A stretch of DNA of 64,000 bases from Cyclobacteriaceae bacterium (GCA_019638355.1 JAHBTY010000002.1:256001-320000); one strand, 5' to 3'; counted from the stretch's first letter, positions 16,460-26,363 are shown. Made by a program: numbers and translations. Notes: a model not told the origin generated them from the letters alone.

Positions 16460-16970
16460 AACTAATTGATTTACATAATTTTAATATAAAAATACAAAAA
16501 TAAACTTGAAATAGCAAAAGGATAAAAATGGCAGTTGAATGGCTATTAAAACAGTTAAGCCGACACAGGTAACTGGGTATTGCGATTACCCAGCAGTAGA
16601 TAATTTTCTTCAGCCAAAGCCCGCATCGGTTTTTTGATGCCGGTTGTAGATAGCAATGTGTTGATTGCGACTGCAGATTGCACATGAAAGGCTAAGTTGA
16701 CTATTACCCCTTGTGGTATTCTTTCATTCGCATAAGGTGATACCGGTATCGGTTTTAGATTAATTGTTGCGTTTGTCTAACAGTTTTTCCTGTTGATGGT
16801 AACGCTTCATATTGTCAGGCCACTTCCCTCTATCGTAGCATTGTTTCTGTTTTACTTTTCAGACAGGGCTTTGCATGTTGATGTCCATCAAATCTTTTCA
16901 ATAACCTGGTTTACCCGGCATATACCAAAAGAGGCTGCCCTATTGAGACGGGCCCGAAATATAAATTCAG
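16460..16970. other. Long spacer with an AT-rich leader and a possible gene remnant
   Basis: Bases 16460-16545 are very AT-rich and probably hold the promoter of the micro-protein operon. On the minus strand a frame without a usable start is open at 16555-16776 (73 codons). It contains the segments NLKPIPVSPYANERIPQG, LSTTGIKKPMRALAEENY and LLLGNRNTQLPVSA, which have a protein-like composition. Just upstream in another frame is MKRYHQQEKLLDKRNN. This could be a decayed gene with a frameshift. The stretch 16780-16970 shows nothing else I can support. Confidence 0.35.
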
Positions 16971-18497
16971 TTAACCCACCTTTCCCGGATAAATAGTAGA
17001 GCCGGTATTGATAATCAAAATCTTTTCATCCTTTGGCACTTCATCGCGCATTTGTAATAGTAATGCTAAGCCAGCAATGCCGGAAGGTTCGCATCTTACC
17101 GATTGTTTGCGTGCTATCTCCAATGCTTCGGTAACAAAATTCTCATCTACATCCAATATGCCCGAAAGGTTTCCAATGCGTTCGTTCTGAATCAACGAAT
17201 TAATATAAAACTGGTAATCGTCTAACGAGGGCAAATAATAAGAAAATAATTTGTCAAGTTTCGAATTAGCATCGCGGGTGGTGGCGCCCATGAAGTTACA
17301 TTCGTTTATTTTTTTTATGTCGCCCAGAAAGCGCGGATCGTGCTTGTAGATACTGTTATTAAATTCGCGCTCGGCAATAATTAAAATATTCACAAACAAA
17401 TCGCCTGTGCCAAACGGCACAAAACAATAAGCCGGATTTTCATTCAGCACTTCGTACGAAAGCCAATCGTAATAGTTATCGTTAAACCGGTCCAGAATTT
17501 CACGATAGGTAATATCAATACCCTCTTTGTTGTGGGTAAGTTCTTTAATCTCTTTTCCGGTTAAAGATCGTGAACTTAGATCTGTTTCATATACTTCACA
17601 ACCCATCTGGCGCAACGATTCTTTAATGCTTGCGCTGATGCGATTGTCCATCAACACTTTTAGCTTCGTGTTTACTTTATATAAATTAAAGAAATGCTGA
17701 ATAGCTGCTGCCGCACTTCCGGATGAAATGATTGACACTTCTTTAATGTTGTAGCGCTTCGATTTAATCAAAACTTCCCACGCCATGCGGGCTTTGTGTG
17801 TGCCTGTTGGATTAGTACTTTCATCTTTCAACCATACGTTGGTAAAGCCGGGCACTTCAATCCGAAATGTATTGGATGCCGGAAACCGAGGCTCGTAAAA
17901 CGGGCGTGGTGGAAATTCCGGTTTGGCTGGATCGTTGAGCGAAGGCACATATAATCCATCAATCATGTCATCGCTGGTTCGTGCTTGCTCATCGTCAATT
18001 TGTTCTTTGATCAGATCTAACTCCTTCTTCGAAAGTTTTTCGAGGAGCACATTGGCAATTTTCGCAGCAAACGAATCTACATTATCAGTATCAATTGACT
18101 TGCTGGGTTCTGGCTCTGCCATATCTTCATCGCCTGCATCCAGCAATGTGTTGAATTTATCCGCAAAGCGATCGCTAATCAAAGCATTCCAATCGTGTTT
18201 GTTTTGCGTGGCAAATAGTGCCAACAAATTGCGCAGCGATTGTGTAGCTCCGGGCGGGCTTTTTAAATTGAAAGCCCTGCGCAATAAATCTTCTGATGGT
18301 CCCTGCGGATAAGCCAGCGAGAGTTGGGGATCAAGCGATGGTGTATTTTTTACAAAATCTTTCATGGCTTTTTGCAAGCCATGAATAAAACTCCACCGAC
18401 CGGTACCCACCGACTCGTGAAAACCGGTGCGTGCCAGTTGTTCACGGATTAAATCCAGAATCTCTTTAGGAATACGTTTGGCTGATGCTTTCTTCAT
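16971..18497 (-). CDS. PLP-dependent fold-type II enzyme with long N-terminal extension
   Basis: A 508-residue protein. The C-terminal 310 residues form a threonine-synthase/cysteine-synthase-like fold: the PLP lysine is K235 in DESTNPTGTHKARMAW, the cofactor phosphate loop is SSGSAAAAIQ, and a glycine-rich loop is FVPFGTGDLF. The last segment IINTGSTIYPG matches the end of this fold. The first 190 residues are helical and charged, with an Asp/Glu-rich part (AGDEDMAEPEPSKSIDTDN), and match nothing I recognise. The enzyme probably acts on a beta- or gamma-substituted amino acid. It follows lspA by 76 bases and may be co-transcribed with ileS-lspA. Substrate is unknown. Confidence 0.7.
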   Translation of the reverse strand: MKKASAKRIPKEILDLIREQLARTGFHESVGTGRWSFIHGLQKAMKDFVKNTPSLDPQLSLAYPQGPSEDLLRRAFNLKSPPGATQSLRNLLALFATQNKHDWNALISDRFADKFNTLLDAGDEDMAEPEPSKSIDTDNVDSFAAKIANVLLEKLSKKELDLIKEQIDDEQARTSDDMIDGLYVPSLNDPAKPEFPPRPFYEPRFPASNTFRIEVPGFTNVWLKDESTNPTGTHKARMAWEVLIKSKRYNIKEVSIISSGSAAAAIQHFFNLYKVNTKLKVLMDNRISASIKESLRQMGCEVYETDLSSRSLTGKEIKELTHNKEGIDITYREILDRFNDNYYDWLSYEVLNENPAYCFVPFGTGDLFVNILIIAEREFNNSIYKHDPRFLGDIKKINECNFMGATTRDANSKLDKLFSYYLPSLDDYQFYINSLIQNERIGNLSGILDVDENFVTEALEIARKQSVRCEPSGIAGLALLLQMRDEVPKDEKILIINTGSTIYPGKVG

Positions 18498-18573
18498 AAC
18501 TGAGAAAAGGTCGCGGTATCTGTGCAGATTAACAACCCGTTGGCATAATTACCTGGCGCCATCGCTTCAAAAA

Positions 18574-19233
18574 TTATTCAACAGGTGTGGTTGGTGTGTC
18601 TGTTGCTGTATCCGATACTAAGACCTGGTTCGGTTCAGTTGTTGGTTTGGTTTCCTTTAACTCTTCTTTGAAAAATCGCTTTTGCGAAAACAGAATAATC
18701 ACCACACCAATGAAAATTGACGAGTCGGCAATATTAAACACCGGACTAAAAAACTCAAAGTAATCGCCACCAATACCCGGTACCCAGGCCGGCCATTGAA
18801 AGTTGAATAACGGGAAATACAACATATCGATTACCTGCCCGTGAAACCAGGGAGTAGGCACACCCAACGGGGCATTATTTAAATACACACCATAAAATGT
18901 ACTATCAATTACATTACCGATAGCTCCACCTAATATCAGCGCAAGGCAAATCAGAAAACCGGTGTGCGCACTTTTCTGCACCATTTTAATCATGTAATAA
19001 CTTATTCCAAACATGGCACAGATGCGAAAGATGGTGAGCGCCAATTTCCCAAACTCGCTTTCCCATCTTATTCCGAAGGCCATACCCGGATTAAGCAAAT
19101 AGTGTAAACGAAACCAGGTGCCCAGTACATTAATCTCCTGGTGAATGTACATGTTATGATACACCAACAGCTTACTGGTTTGGTCGATGGCTATTACGAC
19201 TAATGCGATTAAAAAAAATTTTGCGTACTTCAT
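18574..19233 (-). CDS. lspA: Lipoprotein signal peptidase (signal peptidase II)
   Basis: A 219-residue inner-membrane aspartyl protease, somewhat longer than the usual 160-170 because of loop and C-terminal extensions. Four transmembrane segments are visible. The catalytic aspartates lie in GGAIGNVIDSTFYG and in FNIADSSIFIGVVII, the two family motifs. It removes signal peptides from prolipoproteins after diacylglyceryl transfer. A Thr/Glu/Pro-rich cytoplasmic tail follows residue 195. It lies 14 bases behind ileS, the common ileS-lspA arrangement. Confidence 0.93.
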   Translation of the reverse strand: MKYAKFFLIALVVIAIDQTSKLLVYHNMYIHQEINVLGTWFRLHYLLNPGMAFGIRWESEFGKLALTIFRICAMFGISYYMIKMVQKSAHTGFLICLALILGGAIGNVIDSTFYGVYLNNAPLGVPTPWFHGQVIDMLYFPLFNFQWPAWVPGIGGDYFEFFSPVFNIADSSIFIGVVIILFSQKRFFKEELKETKPTTEPNQVLVSDTATDTPTTPVE

Positions 19234-19247
19234 GAATATGCGTCTCC

Positions 19248-22200
19248 TCAGTTTACCGTAATCTTTAACTTAATATTGTATTCGTCCATCTCCACTTCCG
19301 TGGAATCTGTTACTTTTTCTTTCAACTCCATAGAGAGCGCTTGTGTTTCGGTTTGGATGTAAGCTTTATGTTCCGCCAAAGCGGCTGTAACAAACTCACC
19401 ATTTTTCTCCACCTCAAGCGAAATTTTATCCAGCACTTCAAGGCCCATATCCTTCCGGAGGTTCTGTACGCGGTTTACAAAATCGCGGGCAATACCTTCG
19501 CGCTTCAGTTCATCCGTTAACGTAATATCCAACGCCACGGTTAACCCATTTTCAGATGCTACCGACCACCCCGGAATATCTTCGGAAGAAATGAGCACAT
19601 CATCCAGCACAAGATCAAAACCACCTTTGTTTAGCTTGCCTTGTTTTTCTATTATCTGAATTTCCGCTTGTGTAAACGTGCTGATCACTGCCGAAACTTC
19701 TTTCAGCCTGGGGCCATACAGTTTTCCCAATCGGGCAAAGTTGGGTTTCACTTTTTTCACCAACAAGCCAGAAGCATCATCTATGTATTGAATCTCTTTA
19801 ACATTTACTTCAGCTTTAATAATTGCCTCCACACTTCTTACGCGCGCAGCAAATTTTTCATCCAACACTGGCAATAGTATTTTTTGCAGCGGTGTACGCA
19901 CTTTTACTTTGCTGTTCTTACGAAGGGAGTGCACCAGTGAACAAATGCGCTGTGCATAATCCATCGACTTCTCTAATTCAACATCCTTACGATTTCCTTC
20001 GGGCTTTGTTAATAACGTGTGGTGAACCGATTCATACTTCAACGGTGTATTGAACTGCTTTGCCTTCTGGCGAATGTTATCAGTCAGGTTTTTATACAAC
20101 CACTCGCTGAAGAATGGAGCGATGGGCGCCATTAATTGTGCAGTAACCATCAAACACTCGTACAAGGTTTCGTAGGCTGCTTTTTTATCTAACGAAAGTT
20201 CTCCACGACTTGCCGGTTGCCAAAAACGTTTACGATTTAAGCGCACATACCAGTTAGAAAGATGATCGTTTACAAATTCCTGAATGGCGCGTGCGGCTTT
20301 GGTTGGTTCGTAATCGGCATAGGCTGCAATCACTTCTTCAATCAGCGATTGTTCTTTGGTGATAATCCATTTATCCAGTGGCGCCAATTCATTGAACGGC
20401 ACGTTGTTCATTTCATCTTTCTCAAAGCCATCGATGTTGGCATATAGAACAAAGAATGAATAAGTGTTTATCAACGTTCCGAAAAACTTGCGCTGTGTTT
20501 CCTCTACTCCGGCAAAATCGAACTTGAGGTTATCCCACGGTGGCGCGTTTTCCATCATGTACCAACGCACTACATCGGGGCCATACTTGGTGAGGGCATC
20601 GAATGGGTTTACCACATTGCCTTTGCTTTTACTCATCTTGTTACCGCTTTTATCGAGTACAAGCCCGTTGGAGATTACATTTTTAAATGACACTCCGCCA
20701 TTGCCCACTTTTTTGTTAACGGCTTTTATTTCGTCACAGCTTTCGCTTAGCATAACCGCTATCGCGTGAAGCGTGAAGAACCAACCACGGGTTTGATCCA
20801 CACCTTCGGCAATAAAATCGGCCGGGTAACTTTTCTCAAAAATGTCTTTGTTCTCGAATGGATAATGCCACTGTGCATACGGCATGGCGCCACTATCAAA
20901 CCAAACATCAATCAGGTCGGCTTCGCGATACATCGGTTCGCCTTTGCTGCTTACCAGAATAATTTCATCAACATACGGACGGTGCAAGTCCATGGACCAT
21001 GGACCATGGACCATTGCTGCTTGCATAAGACCTGCCTTCACCGACTTCTCTACTTCTGCTTTAAGCTCAGCCTGCGAACCAATACAAATTTCTTCTTTGC
21101 CATCTTTGGTACGCCAGATTGGAAGTGGTGTTCCCCAATAGCGTGAACGCGATAAGTTCCAATCAACAAGGTTCTCCAACCAATTACCAAAACGACCCGT
21201 GCCTGTGCTCTCTGGTTTCCAGTTAATGGTTTTGTTGAGCGCAACCATTTTATCTTTCAGCGCGGTTGTCTTGATGAACCAGCTATCGAGTGGATAATAC
21301 AACACGGGTTTATCGGTACGCCAGCAATGCGGGTACGTGTGCTCGTACTTCTCTACTTTAAAAGCTTTGTTCTCTTCTTTCAGAATAATCGAGATGATAA
21401 CATCGGTGTTTTTGTAATCCGCGTGGCTTTCATCTTCGTTGGTATAATTCTTTACATAAAAATCATCTGCGCCAAGCGGCTTATGCGTTTTGATGTTGTA
21501 TTTCGCAACTCCAGCTTTTAAGCCTTCACCAATCTGACTGATAAATTTTCCTTTACGATCCACAGTAGGAACTTCATTACCGCCTTCGTCTTTTACCGTT
21601 AGTGCGGGCACACCGTTTTGTTTCGCTACGCGAAAGTCATCGGCACCGAAGGTAGGTGAAATGTGTACTACTCCGGTTCCATCTTCGGTTGTAACAAAAT
21701 CTCCGGCTATTACCTGAAACGCTTTGTCGGCATCGTAAAATGGTTGGATGTACGGGATCAGTTGCTCATAGTGAATACCCAGCAACTGCTTACCCGTAAA
21801 CTCCTGTACAATTGCGAAAGGGATTGTTTTATCGCCAGCTTTGTACTCTTCAAGCTTTAAGTCTTTATTCTTGTCAGAAAAATATTTACTTACAAGATCC
21901 TTTGCTAAAACTACACTAACCGGTTTGTGGGTGTATGGATTAAAGGTATTTACCTGCGCATACGTAATCTTCTCTCCCACTGCTAATGCTGTGTTGGAAG
22001 GAAGTGTCCATGGTGTAGTAGTCCAGGCAAGAATAAATGTTTCATATTCTGCTTTGAACAAAAACTCAGACTTCGGATCGCGCTTCACTTTAAACTGCGC
22101 TACAATGGTAGTGTCTTTTACATCTTTATACGTGCCGGGCAAATTCAACTCGTGCGAGCTTAGCCCCGTACCCGCTGCCGGTGAGTATGGCTGTATAGTG

Positions 22201-22730
22201 TAACCTTTATACAACAACTGCTTATCGTACAACTGCTTCAAAATCCACCACAACGATTCGATGTATTCTTTTTCGTAGGTGATGTACGGATTCTGCAGGT
22301 CAACCCAATAACCCATTTTGGTAGTCAGGTCGTCCCACTGATCCTTATACTTCATTACCGTTTCGCGGCACTTCTTGTTGTAATCTTCAATGGAAATTTT
22401 CTTACCGATATCATCTTTGGTGATGCCCAGCTCTTTTTCAACTTGCAACTCTACCGGCAAGCCGTGTGTATCCCACCCGCCTTTGCGTTTTACCTGGTAG
22501 CCTTGCAGGGTTTTAAAGCGACAGAAAATATCTTTTACGGTGCGGGCCATTACATGGTGAATGCCCGGGGTTCCGTTGGCCGATGGCGGCCCCTCATAGA
22601 AGGTAAAAGTCTCGGCACCTTCGCGCACGCTTACCGACTTCTCAAAAATTTTCTCTTTTTTCCAGAATTCGAGTATTTCGGTGGCCACCTGGGCCAGATT
22701 AAGGTCTTTTGTTTCTCTGTATTTACTCAC
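19248..22730 (-). CDS. ileS: Isoleucine--tRNA ligase
   Basis: A 1160-residue class I aminoacyl-tRNA synthetase of the long type. The start codon is GTG at 22730. The HIGH-like motif is GPPSANGTPGIHHVMART near residue 49 and the KMSKS motif is in DKSGNKMSKSKGNVVNPF near residue 690; between them lies the CP1 editing domain (TTTPWTLPSNTALAVG). The anticodon-binding domain follows. A short low-complexity insertion, AAMVHGPWSMDLHRPYVDE around residue 575, comes from a tandem CCATGGA repeat in the DNA. lspA follows after 14 bases. It charges tRNA-Ile in the cytoplasm. Confidence 0.97.
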   Translation of the reverse strand: MSKYRETKDLNLAQVATEILEFWKKEKIFEKSVSVREGAETFTFYEGPPSANGTPGIHHVMARTVKDIFCRFKTLQGYQVKRKGGWDTHGLPVELQVEKELGITKDDIGKKISIEDYNKKCRETVMKYKDQWDDLTTKMGYWVDLQNPYITYEKEYIESLWWILKQLYDKQLLYKGYTIQPYSPAAGTGLSSHELNLPGTYKDVKDTTIVAQFKVKRDPKSEFLFKAEYETFILAWTTTPWTLPSNTALAVGEKITYAQVNTFNPYTHKPVSVVLAKDLVSKYFSDKNKDLKLEEYKAGDKTIPFAIVQEFTGKQLLGIHYEQLIPYIQPFYDADKAFQVIAGDFVTTEDGTGVVHISPTFGADDFRVAKQNGVPALTVKDEGGNEVPTVDRKGKFISQIGEGLKAGVAKYNIKTHKPLGADDFYVKNYTNEDESHADYKNTDVIISIILKEENKAFKVEKYEHTYPHCWRTDKPVLYYPLDSWFIKTTALKDKMVALNKTINWKPESTGTGRFGNWLENLVDWNLSRSRYWGTPLPIWRTKDGKEEICIGSQAELKAEVEKSVKAGLMQAAMVHGPWSMDLHRPYVDEIILVSSKGEPMYREADLIDVWFDSGAMPYAQWHYPFENKDIFEKSYPADFIAEGVDQTRGWFFTLHAIAVMLSESCDEIKAVNKKVGNGGVSFKNVISNGLVLDKSGNKMSKSKGNVVNPFDALTKYGPDVVRWYMMENAPPWDNLKFDFAGVEETQRKFFGTLINTYSFFVLYANIDGFEKDEMNNVPFNELAPLDKWIITKEQSLIEEVIAAYADYEPTKAARAIQEFVNDHLSNWYVRLNRKRFWQPASRGELSLDKKAAYETLYECLMVTAQLMAPIAPFFSEWLYKNLTDNIRQKAKQFNTPLKYESVHHTLLTKPEGNRKDVELEKSMDYAQRICSLVHSLRKNSKVKVRTPLQKILLPVLDEKFAARVRSVEAIIKAEVNVKEIQYIDDASGLLVKKVKPNFARLGKLYGPRLKEVSAVISTFTQAEIQIIEKQGKLNKGGFDLVLDDVLISSEDIPGWSVASENGLTVALDITLTDELKREGIARDFVNRVQNLRKDMGLEVLDKISLEVEKNGEFVTAALAEHKAYIQTETQALSMELKEKVTDSTEVEMDEYNIKLKITVN
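20988..21014. repeat. Tandem CCATGGA repeat inside ileS
   Basis: A 27-base stretch with 3.5 tandem copies of the heptamer CCATGGA, which is nearly self-complementary with its overlap. It encodes the in-frame residues VHGPWSM in a variable loop of IleS. Similar GGTCCATGG runs occur as intergenic repeats in Bacteroidota, so this looks like a repeat that entered a coding region without breaking it. Confidence 0.7.
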
Positions 22731-22850
22731 GGTTACCCAAAATAAGGCCGTAATTTAGGACATTTTGGGGATTGGGCAGTGGGTAATTGGCATTCGGAAT
22801 AGGGAGATCGCGCATTGGGGATTAGGATTTGAATCTATTAAATTTAGGGT

Positions 22851-23471
22851 ATGAAAGTGGAAGAGCCGGATTTGAGTTTGAGCTATACGTATGCCGATTA
22901 CCTGAAATGGGATTTGCCCGAAATGGTAGAGTTAATTCGTGGCAAGGTGTACAAGATGTCGCCTCCTCCAACATCAAGGCATCAAACTATTGTCGTTAAT
23001 CTGGTAACAGAAATCAAGGCATTTTTAAAAAAGCAAAAGTGTAAAGTGTTTGTTGCTCCCTTTGATGTACGCCTCCTCCGAAAGGGCAAACAAAATGAAG
23101 ATATAACAACTGTAGTTCAACCCGACATTTGTGTGATTTGCGATCCAACCAAAATTGATACGCGTGGTTGTTTGGGTGCCCCTGATTGGATAATTGAAAT
23201 TCTATCGAAGCATACTTCAGCTAAAGACCTGAACGAAAAATTTGAAGTGTACGAAGAAGCAGGTGTAAAAGAATATTGGGTAGTGCATCCCGGAGAGCAA
23301 ACGGTGTTGGTTTATACCCTGAACGATGCTGGAAAATACGAAGGCATTTTAAAGCCGTATGTGCGAACCGATAAAGTTCAGCCTAAGACCTTGCCTGGAC
23401 TTACAATCGATTTAGAGGAAGTATTTGAACGTTCCGAACCGGAAGATGAAAGTCATTATGTGAGGATTTGA
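22851..23471 (+). CDS. Uma2 family (DUF820) PD-(D/E)XK endonuclease-like protein
   Basis: A 206-residue protein of the Uma2 family. The N-terminal ELIRGKVYKMSPPPTSRHQ, the central VVQPDICVICDPTKID and WIIEILSKHTSAKDL, and EYWVVHPGEQ are the conserved blocks; the nuclease-like residues are the Glu of the first block, the Asp of QPD and the E-I-L motif. These proteins are restriction-endonuclease-like and expanded in Cyanobacteria and Bacteroidota; cellular role is unresolved. It is a single gene with a possible promoter just upstream (TTG at about 22817, TAAATTTA at about 22841). The 22740-22830 spacer contains G-rich near-repeats around GGGGATTGGG and ATTGGGGATTAGG. Confidence 0.8.
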   Translation: MKVEEPDLSLSYTYADYLKWDLPEMVELIRGKVYKMSPPPTSRHQTIVVNLVTEIKAFLKKQKCKVFVAPFDVRLLRKGKQNEDITTVVQPDICVICDPTKIDTRGCLGAPDWIIEILSKHTSAKDLNEKFEVYEEAGVKEYWVVHPGEQTVLVYTLNDAGKYEGILKPYVRTDKVQPKTLPGLTIDLEEVFERSEPEDESHYVRI

Positions 23472-23476
23472 GTTAC

Positions 23477-25927
23477 CTACTCAGCCGAACCCATCCGATC
23501 ATGGATTTTGATTTTTTTGATGTCGATGGCTTCGTCATCTTGTTCGCCATAAAACGAACTATCAAAATCATCAATAGGCAAACGATCTTTGCTCTTGCGC
23601 GGTTTATCGAACGTCATGATTAATGCCGGAAGTAAGATCAAGTTGGTGAACATCGAAATGATCAACGTAGTAGAAGTGAGTAGGCCCAATGCCACGGTAC
23701 CACCAAAATCGCTAAAAGCGAAAATGATAAACCCGGCAAACAACACCACTGAGGTATAAATAATACTCTTACCGGTTTCTAAAATACTTTCACTTACAGA
23801 ACGAGGTACAAAAAATCCGCTCGACAAAAGTTCTTGCCGGTATTTGGCTAAGAACCGGATTGAGTTATCAACTGAAATACCAAACGTAATACTAAAAATC
23901 AAAGCCGTACTCGCTTTAAGTGGAATATGAAAATAACCCATTAAGCCTGCGGTTATCATTAAAGCAATCAGGTTGGGAATTAGCGAAATAACAATCATGC
24001 GTGCATTGGCAAAAAGTATTGCCATAGAAAGGGTGATCAGGATGCCCGCCAGAATTAAACTTTCAGTCAGATTTTCAATCAGAAATTTATTACCCTTTAT
24101 AAATATTTTTGAAGACCCTGTTACGGTAACGGTCACCGTATCGCTCTCGGCCCGTAGAATTTTTTTTAGTTCAGCTACTAATGTATCGGCTTTCGGTTCA
24201 ATAACCCGATGTACCAGCGAATCCATTTTGATTGATCCTATATCGGCCATCTGCATGGAGATACGCATTTTCGTGTACGTTGTATCCACAAACGATTTGA
24301 ACAACCCACTATTATCGTTCTGGCCTTTCAGATAATCTAATACAAATTTGGCTTCTATATCGGATGCGGGCAGTCCGTAACGTTCGGGATTATTATTGAA
24401 GTAGGCTTGCCGCGATGCTTTGATTAAACTAAGCACAGAAAGGGGGCGAGACGTAACCTCAATAGAATCGAGTGCATGTTCAAACTTATCAATCTCTTTG
24501 GCAATGCGAAGGTTTTGAAGCGGGCGTTTGCGTTTGGTTTGCAAATCCACTTCTATTTCCAATGGCATAATGCCGCTAAAGTTTTCTTCTACAAATTTCA
24601 GATCGCGCTTAATATCACTGTCTTCCGGTATATCATCTACCATGTAGGATACCGAGTACAGGCGCAACATTCCAACAATTGCCAATAGTGTGATAATCAA
24701 TGTAGCTATGTATATAACCGGCCGATGCCGATGCACCATCAGATCAATAAGCCGGACAAAACCACCTAATATTTTAAAGTTAAGGTGCTTTAAGTGTTTT
24801 TGGTTAGGTTCGGGCATCCACGAAAGTATGCCCGGTATCATAATAAGACTTACCACAAACAAGGCAATTATATTAATGCCGGCTACAATACCAAATTCGC
24901 GCAACACCAGAATATCGGTTGAAAGCAATGTGAGAAATCCGATTGCCACCGTAAGATTGGTTAGAAACGTAGCTAATCCCATCTTCATAACCACTGCTTG
25001 TATGGCTTCCATTTTATTTTTACGATTTACATACTCCACATGGTATTTGTTGAGCAGGTAAATTGCATTGGTTATACCAATTGTTACAATTACTGGCGGA
25101 ATTAGTCCGCTGAGTAAACTGATTTTGAATCCAAACAAAGCAATGGTGCCGATGGTCCACACCACTACTATACCAATCATAATCATCGAAAAAATAACCG
25201 CCCGTACCGATCGGAAAAACAACAACATGATTACCCCCGTAACAATAGCCGACAGGTATAGAAAAAATGAAAGTTCCTTGCGCACCTGCTCGGCCATTAC
25301 CGACCGCACAAAGGGTAACCCGGCATAGTGAATTTGAATATCGGTTTGTTTGGTAAATTCTTCACCCAGTTTTATAAGGCTATTGGTAACATCTATCCGT
25401 TTAGCTGAATTTGCATAATCTTTATGCAGGGGCGCCAGTATCATGGTTGCACCATTCGTAACATTAACCAATTGGCCCATGTAAAATTTCTGATCCAATG
25501 CTAGGGTTAACAAAGTATCCAATTGCTGTTGCGTTGCAAGAGTATCCGGAAATAGCGGAACCAGTTTAAACTTCTTTTCGATTGTATCCTTTTCAATTAC
25601 CCGAAGCAGTGGCAACGAAAGTACCTCGGTTATTCCATCGATTTTTTTTAGGTTTAAACTAAGTGCTTTTAGTTTTTGAAAATTAGCTAACTGGTACATC
25701 GCACTGTCTTTTATTCCCAGTGCCATCATGTTACCATCTTCTCCAAATTGCTTTTTAAATTGGTTAAAGAAAACCATGTCGGGGTCTTCTATCGGTACGG
25801 TGCGGGCAAAATCATAACTCATCTGAACTTGCGCTGCATAGTAACCCATTACAACTGTAATTGCGCCAATCAATGCAATTAAGGCTACTTTGTATCGGAT
25901 AATGAACTGCGCTACTTTAGACCACAT
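23477..25927 (-). CDS. RND superfamily / MMPL transporter
   Basis: An 816-residue inner-membrane protein with an RND topology: one N-terminal membrane helix, a large periplasmic domain (about residues 40-220), five more helices, a second periplasmic domain (about 430-600) and six final helices. The proton-relay type helix carries ITFGISVDNSIRFLAKYRQE. This fits the MMPL or hopanoid/lipid exporter branch (812-900 residues) rather than AcrB (over 1000). The C-terminus is a charged cytoplasmic tail. No periplasmic adaptor or TolC homologue is adjacent, arguing for lipid or small-molecule transport without an outer-membrane duct. Substrate is unknown. Confidence 0.85.
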   Translation of the reverse strand: MWSKVAQFIIRYKVALIALIGAITVVMGYYAAQVQMSYDFARTVPIEDPDMVFFNQFKKQFGEDGNMMALGIKDSAMYQLANFQKLKALSLNLKKIDGITEVLSLPLLRVIEKDTIEKKFKLVPLFPDTLATQQQLDTLLTLALDQKFYMGQLVNVTNGATMILAPLHKDYANSAKRIDVTNSLIKLGEEFTKQTDIQIHYAGLPFVRSVMAEQVRKELSFFLYLSAIVTGVIMLLFFRSVRAVIFSMIMIGIVVVWTIGTIALFGFKISLLSGLIPPVIVTIGITNAIYLLNKYHVEYVNRKNKMEAIQAVVMKMGLATFLTNLTVAIGFLTLLSTDILVLREFGIVAGINIIALFVVSLIMIPGILSWMPEPNQKHLKHLNFKILGGFVRLIDLMVHRHRPVIYIATLIITLLAIVGMLRLYSVSYMVDDIPEDSDIKRDLKFVEENFSGIMPLEIEVDLQTKRKRPLQNLRIAKEIDKFEHALDSIEVTSRPLSVLSLIKASRQAYFNNNPERYGLPASDIEAKFVLDYLKGQNDNSGLFKSFVDTTYTKMRISMQMADIGSIKMDSLVHRVIEPKADTLVAELKKILRAESDTVTVTVTGSSKIFIKGNKFLIENLTESLILAGILITLSMAILFANARMIVISLIPNLIALMITAGLMGYFHIPLKASTALIFSITFGISVDNSIRFLAKYRQELLSSGFFVPRSVSESILETGKSIIYTSVVLFAGFIIFAFSDFGGTVALGLLTSTTLIISMFTNLILLPALIMTFDKPRKSKDRLPIDDFDSSFYGEQDDEAIDIKKIKIHDRMGSAE

Positions 25928-26036
25928 TTTTTTGCAAAGCTATTTTCAGCAGGGTTTTAGGTGGCCAAAACTAAGGAATTTTGCGAAAGAATTGGCTTTA
26001 TAAACGGCATTCTAATCATCAACCTTTATAATCCGG

Positions 26037-26363
26037 TTAATGTGAAACTACCTTCAAACCGACTATGGAAACAATGAGGGTGCTGATAAAAAACACTCGC
26101 CAGAAATCGGCTGGCTCTTTAAATACAAGTATGCCCACCAAAACGGTACCTACTGCTCCAATGCCCGTCCAAACAGCATAGGCTGTACCAATCGGTAAGG
26201 TTTGTGAAGCCTTGTACAACAACGCCATGCTGATGGTAAGGCAAATAAAAAATCCACTCAACCAATACCACGATGTTGCACCGGTGGTTTCTTTTGCCTT
26301 GCCCAAACAAGAAGCAAAACCTACTTCAAACAAACCTGCAATTACAAGGATGAACCAATTCAT
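26037..26363 (-). CDS. SMR family exporter, SugE/Gdx (guanidinium) type
   Basis: A 108-residue small multidrug resistance protein with four transmembrane helices. The essential glutamate is in the first helix (IAGLFEVGFAS). The helix-3 segment LPIGTAYAVWTGIGAVGT is the family hallmark, and its GTAYAVWTG form is that of the Gdx/SugE subgroup, which exports guanidinium ions, rather than EmrE. It functions as an antiparallel dimer in the inner membrane. It is 32 bases downstream of the dGTPase gene, with no room for its own riboswitch. Confidence 0.85.
   Translation of the reverse strand: MNWFILVIAGLFEVGFASCLGKAKETTGATSWYWLSGFFICLTISMALLYKASQTLPIGTAYAVWTGIGAVGTVLVGILVFKEPADFWRVFFISTLIVSIVGLKVVSH

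Noticed and set aside
16434-16685. An 83-codon minus-strand frame
   Set aside because: Another phase over the same bases has a more protein-like composition, and the frame has no recognisable feature.
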